A stretch of 64,000 nucleotides of DNA from Carboxydothermus islandicus (lineage in GTDB: Bacteria; Bacillota; Z-2901; Carboxydothermales; Carboxydothermaceae): assembly GCF_001950325.1 (NCBI RefSeq), contig NZ_BDJL01000132.1, forward strand, positions 1 through 64,000, given 5' to 3'. Positions 26,245 to 34,530 of the stretch are shown here, one piece after another. Below the pieces are notes generated by a model, which searched no databases, was not told where the DNA came from, and saw only the letters and a list, made by a program, of their open reading frames with translations. Numbering within the stretch: position 1 is the first letter of the stretch; every line of letters starts with the position of its first letter. Position numbers and translations under genes: made by a program.

Positions 26245-26309
26245 TGCGGGTAATTTATATTCCTTTACCGGGTATTTTAAAATCCATAATTAAGCTTTTT
26301 CTAAAATAG
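26244..26309 (+). CDS. spoVM: Stage V sporulation protein M candidate (21 residues)
   Basis: A 21-codon frame starts with GTG behind AAGGAGGG and begins MRVIYIPLPGILK, with two more amphipathic turns rich in Ile/Leu/Lys. Bacillus SpoVM (26 residues, beginning MKFYTIKLPKFL) is an amphipathic helix that binds the curved forespore membrane and recruits SpoIVA. Here the Leu-Pro pair falls at the same positions 8-9, including Pro9, which matters for SpoVM function. A terminator sits on its stop codon, so it is a self-contained gene. Too short for ordinary gene finding. SASP and SpoVB-like genes in the window support a spore former. Confidence 0.75.
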   Translation: MRVIYIPLPGILKSIIKLFLK

Positions 26310-26333
26310 GCGGGTTAAAGCCCGTCTTTTTTG
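26309..26333 (+). terminator. Terminator after spoVM
   Basis: GGCGGG and CCCGTC pair (one G-U) around TTAAAG and are followed by six T. The hairpin overlaps the last codons of the convergent araC-type gene. Confidence 0.8.
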
Positions 26334-27175
26334 TTATTTTTTACCTTCTTTTGGTATTGCTTTGGCGTTATGTGGAAGGCTTTTTTAAATTCTTTTATAA
26401 AATACGAGATATTTTCATAGCCGACGTCATAGCAGGTTTCGGTAACACTCTGGTATTGTAAAAGTTCTTTGGCCTTTTTAAGTCGAAGCTCTTTTATATA
26501 TTCCTTGGGGGTTTTGCAAGTATAAGTCTTAAAATATCTACTAAACTCGTACTCTTCCATGCCAAAAATTTTGGCAATATCGGCTACTTTAATGTTCTTA
26601 TGATAACTTTCATTAATATAGCTTAAAATATTGTTGATCCTGGCATTTTTTACAGAGTTTATAATTTCCTTCGCACCTCTAAATTTCAATATTTCATAGA
26701 GCATTTCCTGAATATAGAGGTCCAGCAAAAACTCTTTTCCTTTATCCTGGCTGTTTAAGGTCTTTACAATCCTTTTATAAGTGCCCAGCATTTCGTCATT
26801 GAAGCTACTTAAAAAAAAGTGATTTGTGACCTTTTTTATTTCTTCATGGCCTAATTCAATTTGGATCCGGTCAATTAACTGGTTAACAACATTATTATCG
26901 ACCTCAATAACAAGAGCTTTGGTTTTATTTCCGATGTTTAAATCTACCTTTGAATTAGGGGCTAAGATTGCAAAGTTATCTTTAGTATATTCGACGCTCT
27001 CCAATTCATTTATAGAAACTTGCTTCTTGCCCTCTAAAATCGTACAAATTCTTAAATAATTCCTGGTATAGTAAGTAGTTTTAATTGGTTTATCAAAATC
27101 ATAATATAAAATTTTCGCCTTCTCGGTATCAAATTCTTTAGCGGGGGTTAAAATAGGTAAAAACATTATATTCAC
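26315..27175 (-). CDS. AraC-family transcriptional regulator
   Basis: A 286-residue regulator. The N-terminal ~170 residues form the cupin-like effector region (YYTRNYLRICTILEGKKQVSINELES ... FAILAPNSKVDL). The C-terminal ~100 residues are the double helix-turn-helix: ILSYINESYHKNIKVADIAKIFGMEEYEFSRYFKTYTCKTPKEYIKELRLKKAKELLQY, then TETCYDVGYENISYFIKEFKKAFHITPKQYQKK. It is transcribed away from the iron alcohol dehydrogenase gene. Two direct repeats between them are a likely binding site. The inducer may be an alcohol or aldehyde, by inference only. Confidence 0.92.
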   Translation of the reverse strand: MNIMFLPILTPAKEFDTEKAKILYYDFDKPIKTTYYTRNYLRICTILEGKKQVSINELESVEYTKDNFAILAPNSKVDLNIGNKTKALVIEVDNNVVNQLIDRIQIELGHEEIKKVTNHFFLSSFNDEMLGTYKRIVKTLNSQDKGKEFLLDLYIQEMLYEILKFRGAKEIINSVKNARINNILSYINESYHKNIKVADIAKIFGMEEYEFSRYFKTYTCKTPKEYIKELRLKKAKELLQYQSVTETCYDVGYENISYFIKEFKKAFHITPKQYQKKVKNNKKDGL

Positions 27176-27182
27176 CCCTTGT

Positions 27183-27243
27183 GCAATTTTGGGTTATTTT
27201 TTGCAAAAGTGGGTTAGAATTGGCGTTTTGTGCTTGTTATAAT
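27183..27243 (+). promoter_or_regulatory. AraC-type direct-repeat operator and adh promoter
   Basis: GCAATTTTGGGTTA (27183-27196) and GCAAAAGTGGGTTA (27203-27216) are direct repeats offset by 20 bases, about two helical turns. TATAAT (27238-27243) follows. The -35 region (TTAGAA, 27214-27219) is poor and overlaps the second repeat, as expected for a promoter activated by an AraC protein. Confidence 0.7.
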
Positions 27244-27284
27244 TTTATCAAACTTTAAAAATAAATTGAACAGGGGGTTAAAAA

Positions 27285-28436
27285 ATGAAGACGTACCGAT
27301 TTTACATGCCGCCGGTTAGCCTAATGGGTATTGGTTGTTTAAAAGAGGCCGGCAAGGAAATTAAAAAGCTCGGTTTTAAAAAAGCTCTAATTGTAACCGA
27401 TAAGGTACTGGTTGAGATTGGTCTTGTTAATAAGTTAACCGAAATCCTGGACAACGAAGGAATCGAGTATGTTATTTTTGATGAAACTAAACCAAATCCT
27501 ACGGTTAAAAATGTTGAGGATGGTCTAAAAATGTTAAAAGAGAACAACTGTGATTTTTTAATTTCCTTTGGTGGAGGTTCACCTCACGACTGTGCCAAAG
27601 GCATTGGGCTGGTGGCAACTAATGGAGGCTCCATAAAGGATTATGAAGGGGTAAATAAGTCGTCTAAACCAATGTTACCTCTGGTGGCGGTAAACACCAC
27701 TGCTGGTACAGCCAGTGAAATGACGAGATTTTCAATAATAACCGACGAGGATAGACATGTAAAGATGGCCATTGTTGACTGGCATGTAACTCCGATACTA
27801 GCGGTTAACGATCCCGAGTTAATGGTAGAAATGCCAAAAGCTTTAACTGCCGCAACGGGGATGGATGCTTTAACCCATGCCATTGAAGCTTATGTATCTC
27901 TTGACGCAACTCCGGTTACCGACGCAGCAGCCTTAATGGCAATTGAGCTTATTTTTAAATACCTGAAACGGGCAGTTGAAAATGGAAAAGATATTGAGGC
28001 AAGGGATAAAATGGCTTATGCGGAGTATTTAGCGGGAGTAGCCTTTAACAATGCAGGTTTAGGATATGTGCATGCAATGGCTCACCAGCTGGGAGGGTTT
28101 TACGATCTTCCCCATGGGGTGTGCAATGCTGTATTGCTTCCTCATGTGCAGGTTTATAATTTGCAGGTTGTACCCGAAAGATTTATTGATATAGCCAAGG
28201 CAATGGGAATAAATGTAGAAAACTTAACGGCCAAGGAAGCTGGAGAAAAGGTAATTGAAGCCATAAAAACTCTTTCCAGGGAAATTGGCATACCATCGGG
28301 TCTTAAAGAATTAGGAGTTAAAGAAGAGGATCTTAAGACTTTAGCCGAAAATGCCCTTAAAGATGCTTGTGGATTTACCAACCCCAAGCAGGCGAGCTTG
28401 GATGATATTATCCGGATATTTAAAGAAGCAATGTAA
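27285..28436 (+). CDS. Iron-containing alcohol dehydrogenase
   Basis: A 383-residue group III alcohol dehydrogenase. The nucleotide-binding segment is [16 protein letters not shown]. Family motifs [16 protein letters not shown] and [15 protein letters not shown] follow. The metal ligands are expected in the [24 protein letters not shown] region (His residues) with Asp upstream. It reversibly oxidises a primary alcohol with NAD(P). GGGGG before the ATG is the ribosome site. It is controlled from an AraC-type promoter and precedes the hdr-flx operon; in Desulfovibrio an adh gene next to flx-hdr links NADH from ethanol to that complex. Confidence 0.93.
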   Translation: MKTYRFYMPPVSLMGIGCLKEAGKEIKKLGFKKALIVTDKVLVEIGLVNKLTEILDNEGIEYVIFDETKPNPTVKNVEDGLKMLKENNCDFLISFGGGSPHDCAKGIGLVATNGGSIKDYEGVNKSSKPMLPLVAVNTTAGTASEMTRFSIITDEDRHVKMAIVDWHVTPILAVNDPELMVEMPKALTAATGMDALTHAIEAYVSLDATPVTDAAALMAIELIFKYLKRAVENGKDIEARDKMAYAEYLAGVAFNNAGLGYVHAMAHQLGGFYDLPHGVCNAVLLPHVQVYNLQVVPERFIDIAKAMGINVENLTAKEAGEKVIEAIKTLSREIGIPSGLKELGVKEEDLKTLAENALKDACGFTNPKQASLDDIIRIFKEAM

Positions 28437-28477
28437 TATTCAACAAAAAGTGTATGGATAGACTTTCTGCCGTTTAA

Positions 28478-28515
28478 TATTCGCCAATACTTCGGGTATT
28501 GGCGAATTTATTTGC
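28478..28515 (+). terminator. Terminator after the alcohol dehydrogenase gene
   Basis: A perfect 12-pair stem, ATTCGCCAATAC (28479-28490) with GTATTGGCGAAT (28496-28507), loop TTCGG, is followed by TTATTTG. It separates adh from the hdr operon. Confidence 0.88.
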
Positions 28516-28660
28516 CTTTGGCATTTATGCAATTAAATAATACCCCATAAAAAAAATTAATGGTATTTGTCGAAAAAATCGCTAAGGAAAAGAGGAATTT
28601 TCTCCTGAAGGAAGAATATAAATACCGAATGAAAAACCATATCTTTGAAGGGAAAGGGAT

Positions 28661-28691
28661 AGGAGGTGAAGATTAACACCTTAAAAGGTGT
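28661..28691 (+). promoter_or_regulatory. Possible translation switch in the hdrC leader
   Basis: Two ribosome-site-like sequences, AGGAGGTGA (28661-28669) and AAGGTG (28685-28690), flank CACCTT (28677-28682), which can pair with either. ACACCT with AGGTGT forms a six-pair hairpin around TAAA that hides the site nine bases before the hdrC ATG. The upstream site is too far (about 30 bases) from the ATG to serve it. This may be chance or a regulatory switch. Confidence 0.4.
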
Positions 28692-28699
28692 AAAACATT

Positions 28700-29266
28700 A
28701 TGAATGTTCTAAATTATACAAAGCTCAGAGATGAAAAATTTATTGAAGAGGTTGAAAAGGAAAGCGGCCAGCATTTGAGGGATTGCTACCAGTGCGGTAA
28801 ATGCACCGCTGGTTGTCCGGTAGCGTATGCCATGGATTATACCCCGAACCAGATAATGCATTTATCAAAAACCGGGATAGGGGAAGAGGTTTTACGGAGC
28901 CGGACCATCTGGATTTGTGCTTCCTGCAACACCTGTACTACTCGTTGTCCGAAAAATATCGACATTGCCCGAGTAATGGACAGCTTAAGGATAATTGCCC
29001 GCCGGAAGGGTTATACGGCAAACAGCCGGAATGTGGCTGCCTTTAACCGGATTTTCCTGGATATGATTAAAAATTACGGGAAGCTTTATGAGCTGGGTTT
29101 AATTCTTAATTTTAACCTGAAAACCGGCCAGCCTTTTAAAGATGCCAGCTTGGGACCGAAAATGTTAGCATCAGGTAAACTGGCCTTTTTCCCATCCAAG
29201 GTAAAAAATTCGGGAGAAATTAAAAAGATTTTTGAAACTATAGAAAAACTGGAGGGTGGCAACTAA
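28700..29266 (+). CDS. hdrC: Heterodisulfide reductase subunit C-like iron-sulfur protein
   Basis: A 188-residue protein with two 4Fe-4S motifs: CYQCGKCTAGCP (about residues 29-40) and CASCNTCTTRCP (about 72-83). It is the electron wire between HdrA and HdrB. The C-terminal helical part is typical. The operon order here is C-B-A then flxD-C-B-A. The stop overlaps the hdrB start (TAATG). Confidence 0.93.
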   Translation: MNVLNYTKLRDEKFIEEVEKESGQHLRDCYQCGKCTAGCPVAYAMDYTPNQIMHLSKTGIGEEVLRSRTIWICASCNTCTTRCPKNIDIARVMDSLRIIARRKGYTANSRNVAAFNRIFLDMIKNYGKLYELGLILNFNLKTGQPFKDASLGPKMLASGKLAFFPSKVKNSGEIKKIFETIEKLEGGN

Positions 29267-30129
29267 TGAAATACGCATATTATCCCGGTTGTTCCCTCCA
29301 CTCAACCGCTAAGGAATACGACATGTCTACCAAAAAGGTGGCACAGGCTTTAAATATTGAACTGGTGGAAGTTCCCGACTGGAACTGCTGCGGAGCTACT
29401 GCCGGGCACAGTACCAGTCACTTACTGGCGGTAGCTTTAGGGGCGCGGAATCTTGCGCAGGCGGAAACCTTAGGTCTGGATATTGCTGCACCTTGCGCTG
29501 CCTGTTACCAGCGGTTGGTGGTGGCAGAAAGGGAAATGAAGGAAAACCCGGAAATCCGCGAAAAAATCAATGGTACGTTAGCGCGGCCGTATGAAGGAAA
29601 TACCCATACTTACTCCCTGGTGGAAGTTATCGCCAGGGTAAAGGACCAAATAGAAAATTTGAAAGTTAAATCTTTTACCGGACTAAAGGTTGCAGCTTAT
29701 TATGGCTGTCTTTTGGTCAAGCCTCCGCAAATTATGCAGTTTGACGACCCGGAAAATCCGCAAGTTTTAGATGATCTGGTGCGGGCAACCGGGGCAGAGG
29801 CCGTTGACTGGTCGTTTAAGACCGAATGCTGCGGTGGAGCCCTGGCGGTTTCCAATACCGAAATTGTTTTAAAACTTACCCGTGATATCCTGCGGGTAGC
29901 TAAAGATCGTGGAGCGGATGTTATCGTTACCGCCTGTCCCCTTTGTCAGTCTAACCTTGATACCCGTCAGGAGCAGATTAAAGAAGTTTACGGGGACGAT
30001 TTCAACCTGCCCATATTGTATTTTACTGAATTAATCGGGTTAGCTCTCGGTATAAAACCGGAGGAGCTTGGCTTAAATACCCACTTTGTTAGCACCAAAA
30101 AAGTACTGGAGTGGAGAGATGCACGATGA
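29266..30129 (+). CDS. hdrB: Heterodisulfide reductase subunit B-like protein
   Basis: A 287-residue protein with two cysteine-rich CCG domains. The first shows [23 protein letters not shown] and CAACYQR. The second shows [18 protein letters not shown] and [10 protein letters not shown]. In methanogen HdrB these bind two unusual 4Fe-4S clusters that split the disulfide substrate. All cysteine sets appear present, so the site should be active. The natural disulfide in bacteria is unknown; DsrC is proposed in sulfate reducers. It overlaps hdrA by four bases (ATGA). Confidence 0.93.
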   Translation: MKYAYYPGCSLHSTAKEYDMSTKKVAQALNIELVEVPDWNCCGATAGHSTSHLLAVALGARNLAQAETLGLDIAAPCAACYQRLVVAEREMKENPEIREKINGTLARPYEGNTHTYSLVEVIARVKDQIENLKVKSFTGLKVAAYYGCLLVKPPQIMQFDDPENPQVLDDLVRATGAEAVDWSFKTECCGGALAVSNTEIVLKLTRDILRVAKDRGADVIVTACPLCQSNLDTRQEQIKEVYGDDFNLPILYFTELIGLALGIKPEELGLNTHFVSTKKVLEWRDAR

Positions 30130-32108
30130 AGAGAATAGGAGTTTTTGTCTGCTGGTGCGGTTCTAATATCGGTGGGGTTGTGGATGTCCCGAGAGTAGCT
30201 GAGGCGGCAAAGGAAATGCCCAATGTGGTGTTTGCTACCGATTATAAATATATGTGCTCGGAGCCCGGCCAGGAGCTGATTATCAAAGCGGCTAAAGAGC
30301 ACAACCTGGACCGGGTGGTGGTAGCATCCTGCTCGCCGCGTTTGCATGAACAAACCTTTAGAAAGGCTGCCGAACGGGCAGGACTTAACCCCTACATGTT
30401 TGAAATGGCCAACATCCGGGAGCATGTTTCCTGGGTCCATGCTCAAGAAAAAGAAAAAGCGACCGAAAAGGCAATTGAGCTGGTCAGACGGGCAGTGTTT
30501 AAAGCTGCACGCCTGGAGCCCCTTTACAAATCAGCTATCGGTATCACGAAAAAAGCCCTGGTCATCGGTGGTGGTATTGCCGGGATTCAGGCGGCTTTGG
30601 ATATCGCCGATGCGGGTTTTCAGGTTATCTTGGTGGAGAAAGAGCCGACCATTGGCGGGAAAATGGCGCAGCTTGATAAAACTTTCCCAACCTTAGACTG
30701 CTCCAGCTGAATATCTACCCCAAAGATGGCGGCTGCGGCGCAGCACCCAAATATTAAGCTTTACACTTATGCGGAAGTTACGGAAGTTTCCGGTTATATC
30801 GGCAATTTTGAAATTACCATTAAGCAAAAAGCCAAATCGGTAGACCATAATAAATGTACCGGCTGCGGTACTTGCTGGGAAAAATGCCCCACTAAAGTAG
30901 ACAGTGAATTTGACTTAGGGCTCGGTAAGCGGAAAGCTATCTATATTCCTTTTGCCCAGGCGGTTCCCAATAAGCCGGTCATTGACCGTAATACCTGCCG
31001 GCAGTTTACCAAGGGTAAATGCGGAGTCTGCCAGAAGGTATGTCCTACCGGAGCTGTAGATTACGACCAGCAGGATGAATATATTAAAGAAAAAGTTGGA
31101 GCCATTGTCATGGCTACCGGCTATGACCTGTTTGAGTGGGAGAAAGTGTACGGTGAGTACGGTTATGGTCGGTATCCGGACGTGATTACCGGATTGCATT
31201 TTGAGCGGATGGCCAGCGCTTCCGGTCCTACCGGTGGTAAGATTATTCGTCCGTCCGATGGCAAAGAGCCCAAAACGGTTGTATTTATTAAATGCGTTGG
31301 TTCACGGGATGACCAAAAAGGCAAGAGCTACTGCTCCCGGGCCTGCTGTATGTACACTGCCAAGCATGCGCACCAGGTTTTGGAAAAGATTCCCGGAGCC
31401 CAGGCGTATATCTTTTACATGGATGTCCGGACCGCCGGCAAGATGTACGAAGAATTTTACGCCAAAACTCTGGAAGACGGTGCTCAGTACATTAGGGGAC
31501 GAGTATCGAAGATTTATCCTTTAGGAGATAAACTGATCGTTCGCGGCGCTGACACCTTAGCGGGGGTTCCGGTGGAAATTGAAGCCGACCTGGTGGTCTT
31601 AGCCACGGCTATGGTACCGGCCAAGGGGTCGGAGGAAATTGCCAAAATTGTCGGCTTTTCTTTAGATAAAGATGGCTTCTTCCAGGAAGCTCACCCCAAG
31701 CTTGGGCCGGTGGAGACCACTACCGGAGGGGTATTTTTAGCCGGCGCTTGCCAGGGGCCCAAGGATATTCCCGATACGGTAGCTCAGGCCAGTGCAGCAG
31801 CGGCCAAGGTTATCGGGCTTTTATCCAAGGACCAGTTAGCTGCCGAGCCAATCGTCAGCCAGGTTAACGAAGAACTTTGTTCGGGTTGCGAATTATGTAA
31901 ACCCATTTGTCCGTATAAGGCTATCGACATGAAGAAGATTACCGAACGGGCCCACGGTAAGGTTATCGAACGCACCGTGGCAACGGTTAACACCAGCTTG
32001 TGTCAGGGGTGCGGAGCCTGTACCGTTGCCTGCCGGGTAGGAGCCCTGAACTTAAAAGGCTTTACCAACGAACAGCTCCTGGCGGAGGTGGAAGCAATAT
32101 GTCTGTAG
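30126..32108 (+). CDS. hdrA: Heterodisulfide reductase subunit A, selenoprotein (UGA = Sec195)
   Basis: The frame from the ATG at 30126 meets TGA at 30708-30710 and continues open to the TAG at 32106-32108, giving 660 residues if the TGA is selenocysteine. The site reads LDCSS-U-ISTPKM, exactly where HdrA normally has its fourth conserved Cys; methanococcal HdrA also has Sec here. The FAD motif is [19 protein letters not shown]. Iron-sulfur motifs are [33 protein letters not shown] and [12 protein letters not shown]. HdrA is the flavin subunit that bifurcates electrons in methanogens. It overlaps hdrB by four and flxD by ten bases. Read as two genes it would be broken at an invariant residue, so recoding is much more likely. 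Confidence 0.93.
30708..30744 (+). promoter_or_regulatory. Candidate SECIS element for hdrA
   Basis: After the UGA at 30708-30710 a hairpin GCTGC (30732-30736)/GCAGC (30740-30744) with loop GGC begins 21 bases downstream. This is the distance range of bacterial SECIS apical stems, which sit inside the coding sequence just 3' of UGA. The lower helix is not clear by eye. Confidence 0.6.
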
Positions 32109-32530
32109 AGCAAAACTTTGAGCCGAAAATAATAGCGTTCTTTTGCAACTGGTGTAGTTACGCCGGAGCAGACCTGGCGGGGGTTAGCCGGATGCAGTAC
32201 CCCACCAACTTGCGGATAATCCGGGTACCCTGCTCCGGCCGGGTTAATCCTCAGTTTGTCATCAAAGCTTTTCAGCGGGGCATTGATGGGGTTCTGGTAT
32301 CCGGCTGACATCCCGGTGACTGCCACTATGTTAGTGGCAATTACTACACCCGCAGAAGGTTCCTTTTAATGAAACGGCTTTTTGAATTTATTGGTTTTGA
32401 GCCCGGGCGTTTTCATGCCCGCTGGATTTCCGGCTCGGAGGCCCAAAAAGTGGTGGAAACTGCCAGGAAAGTTACCGAAGAGGTGCGGGCCTTAGGACCA
32501 AACAAGAAGATGAGGGATGACCGATGCTAA
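32099..32530 (+). CDS. flxD: FlxD/MvhD-like electron-transfer protein, selenoprotein (UGA = Sec70)
   Basis: The ATG at 32099 opens a frame with TGA at 32306-32308 and a final stop at 32528-32530: 143 residues, the normal MvhD length. The site reads [16 protein letters not shown], where MvhD has a conserved Cys and methanococcal VhuD has Sec. N-terminal cysteines ([15 protein letters not shown]) and PCSG complete the 2Fe-2S ligand set. MvhD-type proteins link an electron donor module to HdrA. Without recoding the frame gives a 69-residue stub ending before the essential loop. It overlaps hdrA by ten bases and flxC by seven. Confidence 0.93.
32306..32339 (+). promoter_or_regulatory. SECIS element for flxD
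   Basis: Twelve bases after the UGA, TGCCACTA (32321-32328) and TAGTGGCA (32332-32339) form a perfect eight-pair stem with a three-base loop TGT. Position and size match bacterial SECIS hairpins. Confidence 0.8.
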
Positions 32531-33477
32531 AGGAAAAAATTAAGTCTACCGTTACCGAACTTTTGGAAAATAAACGGATTGATTTTGTTATTGGTTACGG
32601 CGCCGGTTCCGATGCCGGAACTGTGCGGCCGGCTTTCGTAAAGTCGGTGGAGGAAGTGGAGCAGCTTATTTGGTCGCCCTTTGCGGTTAATAATTTAGCG
32701 AAATTTGTGATGGATCATTTGTATGAAAATATAAAAATTGGGGTAATTGTCAAAGGTTGTGATTCCCGTTCTGTAATCCGGCTGGTTCAGGACAAGGTAT
32801 TTCCCCGGGAGAATTTCTATGTAATCGGTGTACCCTGTAAGGGTATTTTGGACAAAAATAAAGTTGCCAAGGATTTTGACCTTTCCGGGGATTTGGTAGA
32901 TTTTACCGAACAGGGCGACGAAGTTATCTTAAAAACATCAAAAGGCGAGTTTAAACTTCGTAAAGAAGATTATCTCTTGGATAAATGCTACCGATGTGAA
33001 ACCCCAACGCCCGTGGTTTACGATGTGTTATTGGGCGAGGAAGTAGCTCCTTTTAGAACGGACGATTATGAAGATGTCAAAGCTATTGAAAACCTTTCGG
33101 TAGAGGAAAAATCCAGGTACTGGGATAAACAGTTTGAAAAATGCATCCGTTGTTATGCCTGCCGGAACGTTTGTTCTGCCTGTAACTGCCGGGATTGCGT
33201 TTTTGACATGGCGGAACCAAACTGGGTGGGTAAAGCGGCTAATTTATCGGAAAATACCGCATTCCATTTAATCCGGGCGTGGCACGTTGCCGGGCGGTGT
33301 GTGGACTGCGGTGAATGTTCCCGGGTTTGTCCCATGGGAATACCGGTAAATACTTTAAACCGGAAAATGATTAAGGACATGAAAGAACTGTTTGCGGTAG
33401 AGACTCCGGGCAAAAATCCCGAGCAGGGGCCGGTTCTGGGGACCTTTAGAACCGACGACCCGGAAGAGTTTATGTAG
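32524..33477 (+). CDS. flxC: FlxC-like 4Fe-4S protein
   Basis: A 317-residue cytoplasmic protein. The first ~150 residues recall the beta subunit of F420 hydrogenases (IGVIVKGCDSRSVIRLVQDK, VIGVPCKGILDKNK). Then come DKCYRCETPTP, the cysteine-rich CIRCYACRNVCSACNCRDC and a ferredoxin motif CVDCGECSRVCP. It is one of four Flx subunits passing electrons from the NADH-oxidising FlxA towards HdrA. Its ATG lies inside the last codons of flxD (ATGCTAA). Confidence 0.85.
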   Translation: MLKEKIKSTVTELLENKRIDFVIGYGAGSDAGTVRPAFVKSVEEVEQLIWSPFAVNNLAKFVMDHLYENIKIGVIVKGCDSRSVIRLVQDKVFPRENFYVIGVPCKGILDKNKVAKDFDLSGDLVDFTEQGDEVILKTSKGEFKLRKEDYLLDKCYRCETPTPVVYDVLLGEEVAPFRTDDYEDVKAIENLSVEEKSRYWDKQFEKCIRCYACRNVCSACNCRDCVFDMAEPNWVGKAANLSENTAFHLIRAWHVAGRCVDCGECSRVCPMGIPVNTLNRKMIKDMKELFAVETPGKNPEQGPVLGTFRTDDPEEFM

Positions 33478-33501
33478 TTAAACCTACGAGGTGACTTAAA
33501 G

Positions 33502-34530
33502 ATGAGAAAAGGATACATCTTAAAGGAAAGTTTTAAAACCTGGTTAGGGGCTATTAAAGAAAAGTTTCCCCTGATAGCTCCGGTTCAGGACGATGGTCTA
33601 ACCCTTTTTAAAGAAGTGGAAAAGGTTGACGATATAGTCTTGGATTACGGAATCACCCGGATGCCTCCAAAAGATCTTTTCTTTCCGCAAACCGAAAAGA
33701 TGTTTCGCATAAAAAACAAAAATAACGTGGCGATTGAATTGGAATCTCCGGAAAAAGTAACCGACGAACTGGTACTGTTTGGCGTTCATTCCTGTGATTT
33801 AAAGAGCATTTTGGCTTTAGACCCGGTCTTTACCACCCGTTTTCCCGACCGGTACTACCAGGAGCGCCGGGATAAAACCTATGTGATAGGTTTATCCTGC
33901 ACTAAAGCTTTACCCACTTGTTTTTGCACCGCTTATGGCATCAATCCTACCGACGCCGATGGTGCGGATGTTCATTTAACCGAGCTCGGGGATAAGTACC
34001 TTGTGGAAGTGGTTACCGAGCGCGGGGAAAAGTTAGCTGCGGCTATTCCCGGAATAATTTTTGAAGATACCACGAATTTAGAAGCGGAAAAAGCCAAGCT
34101 TACCGAAAAGGTTAAAGGAGAAATAAAGTTTATTGACTTAACCGGGGTAAAAGAGGTTCTGGATGAAAACTTTGAACTTCCCCTCTGGGAAAAGTGGGCG
34201 CAAAAATGCCTTGGTTGTGGGATTTGTACCTACGTTTGTCCGACCTGCCACTGCTTTGATATCAATGATTTTAACCGCGGTGATGGGGTCGGTGAGCGGT
34301 TTAGATGCTGGGATTCCTGTATGTTTTCCGATTTTACCCGGATGGCTGGAGGCCATAACCCGCGTCCTACGAAAAAGGAAAGAGTTAGAAACCGCTTTAT
34401 GCATAAGTTAAAATACCACCTGGACCGGTATAACATAGTAGGATGCGTTGGCTGTGGTCGTTGCGTCCAGCGTTGCCCTGAAAATATCGACATCCGGGCA
34501 ATAATTTCCGACATAAAGGGTGGGGTGTAA
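33502..34530 (+). CDS. flxB: FlxB-like 4Fe-4S protein (sulfite reductase A / sulfhydrogenase beta type)
   Basis: A 342-residue protein of the AsrA/HydB family. N-terminal segments include ITRMPPKDLFFPQTEKMF and FGVHSCDLKSILALD. Two ferredoxin motifs lie in the C-terminal third: CLGCGICTYVCPTCHCFDI and CVGCGRCVQRCPENIDI. It connects FlxA flavin to the other iron-sulfur subunits. AGGTGA precedes the ATG. The stop overlaps the flxA start (TAATG). Confidence 0.88.
   Translation: MRKGYILKESFKTWLGAIKEKFPLIAPVQDDGLTLFKEVEKVDDIVLDYGITRMPPKDLFFPQTEKMFRIKNKNNVAIELESPEKVTDELVLFGVHSCDLKSILALDPVFTTRFPDRYYQERRDKTYVIGLSCTKALPTCFCTAYGINPTDADGADVHLTELGDKYLVEVVTERGEKLAAAIPGIIFEDTTNLEAEKAKLTEKVKGEIKFIDLTGVKEVLDENFELPLWEKWAQKCLGCGICTYVCPTCHCFDINDFNRGDGVGERFRCWDSCMFSDFTRMAGGHNPRPTKKERVRNRFMHKLKYHLDRYNIVGCVGCGRCVQRCPENIDIRAIISDIKGGV

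Noticed and set aside
30726-32108. A separate gene starting at the ATG at 30726
   Set aside because: It is in the same frame as the upstream hdrA part, has no ribosome site, and the intervening TGA replaces an invariant Cys. Sec read-through explains both parts as one protein.
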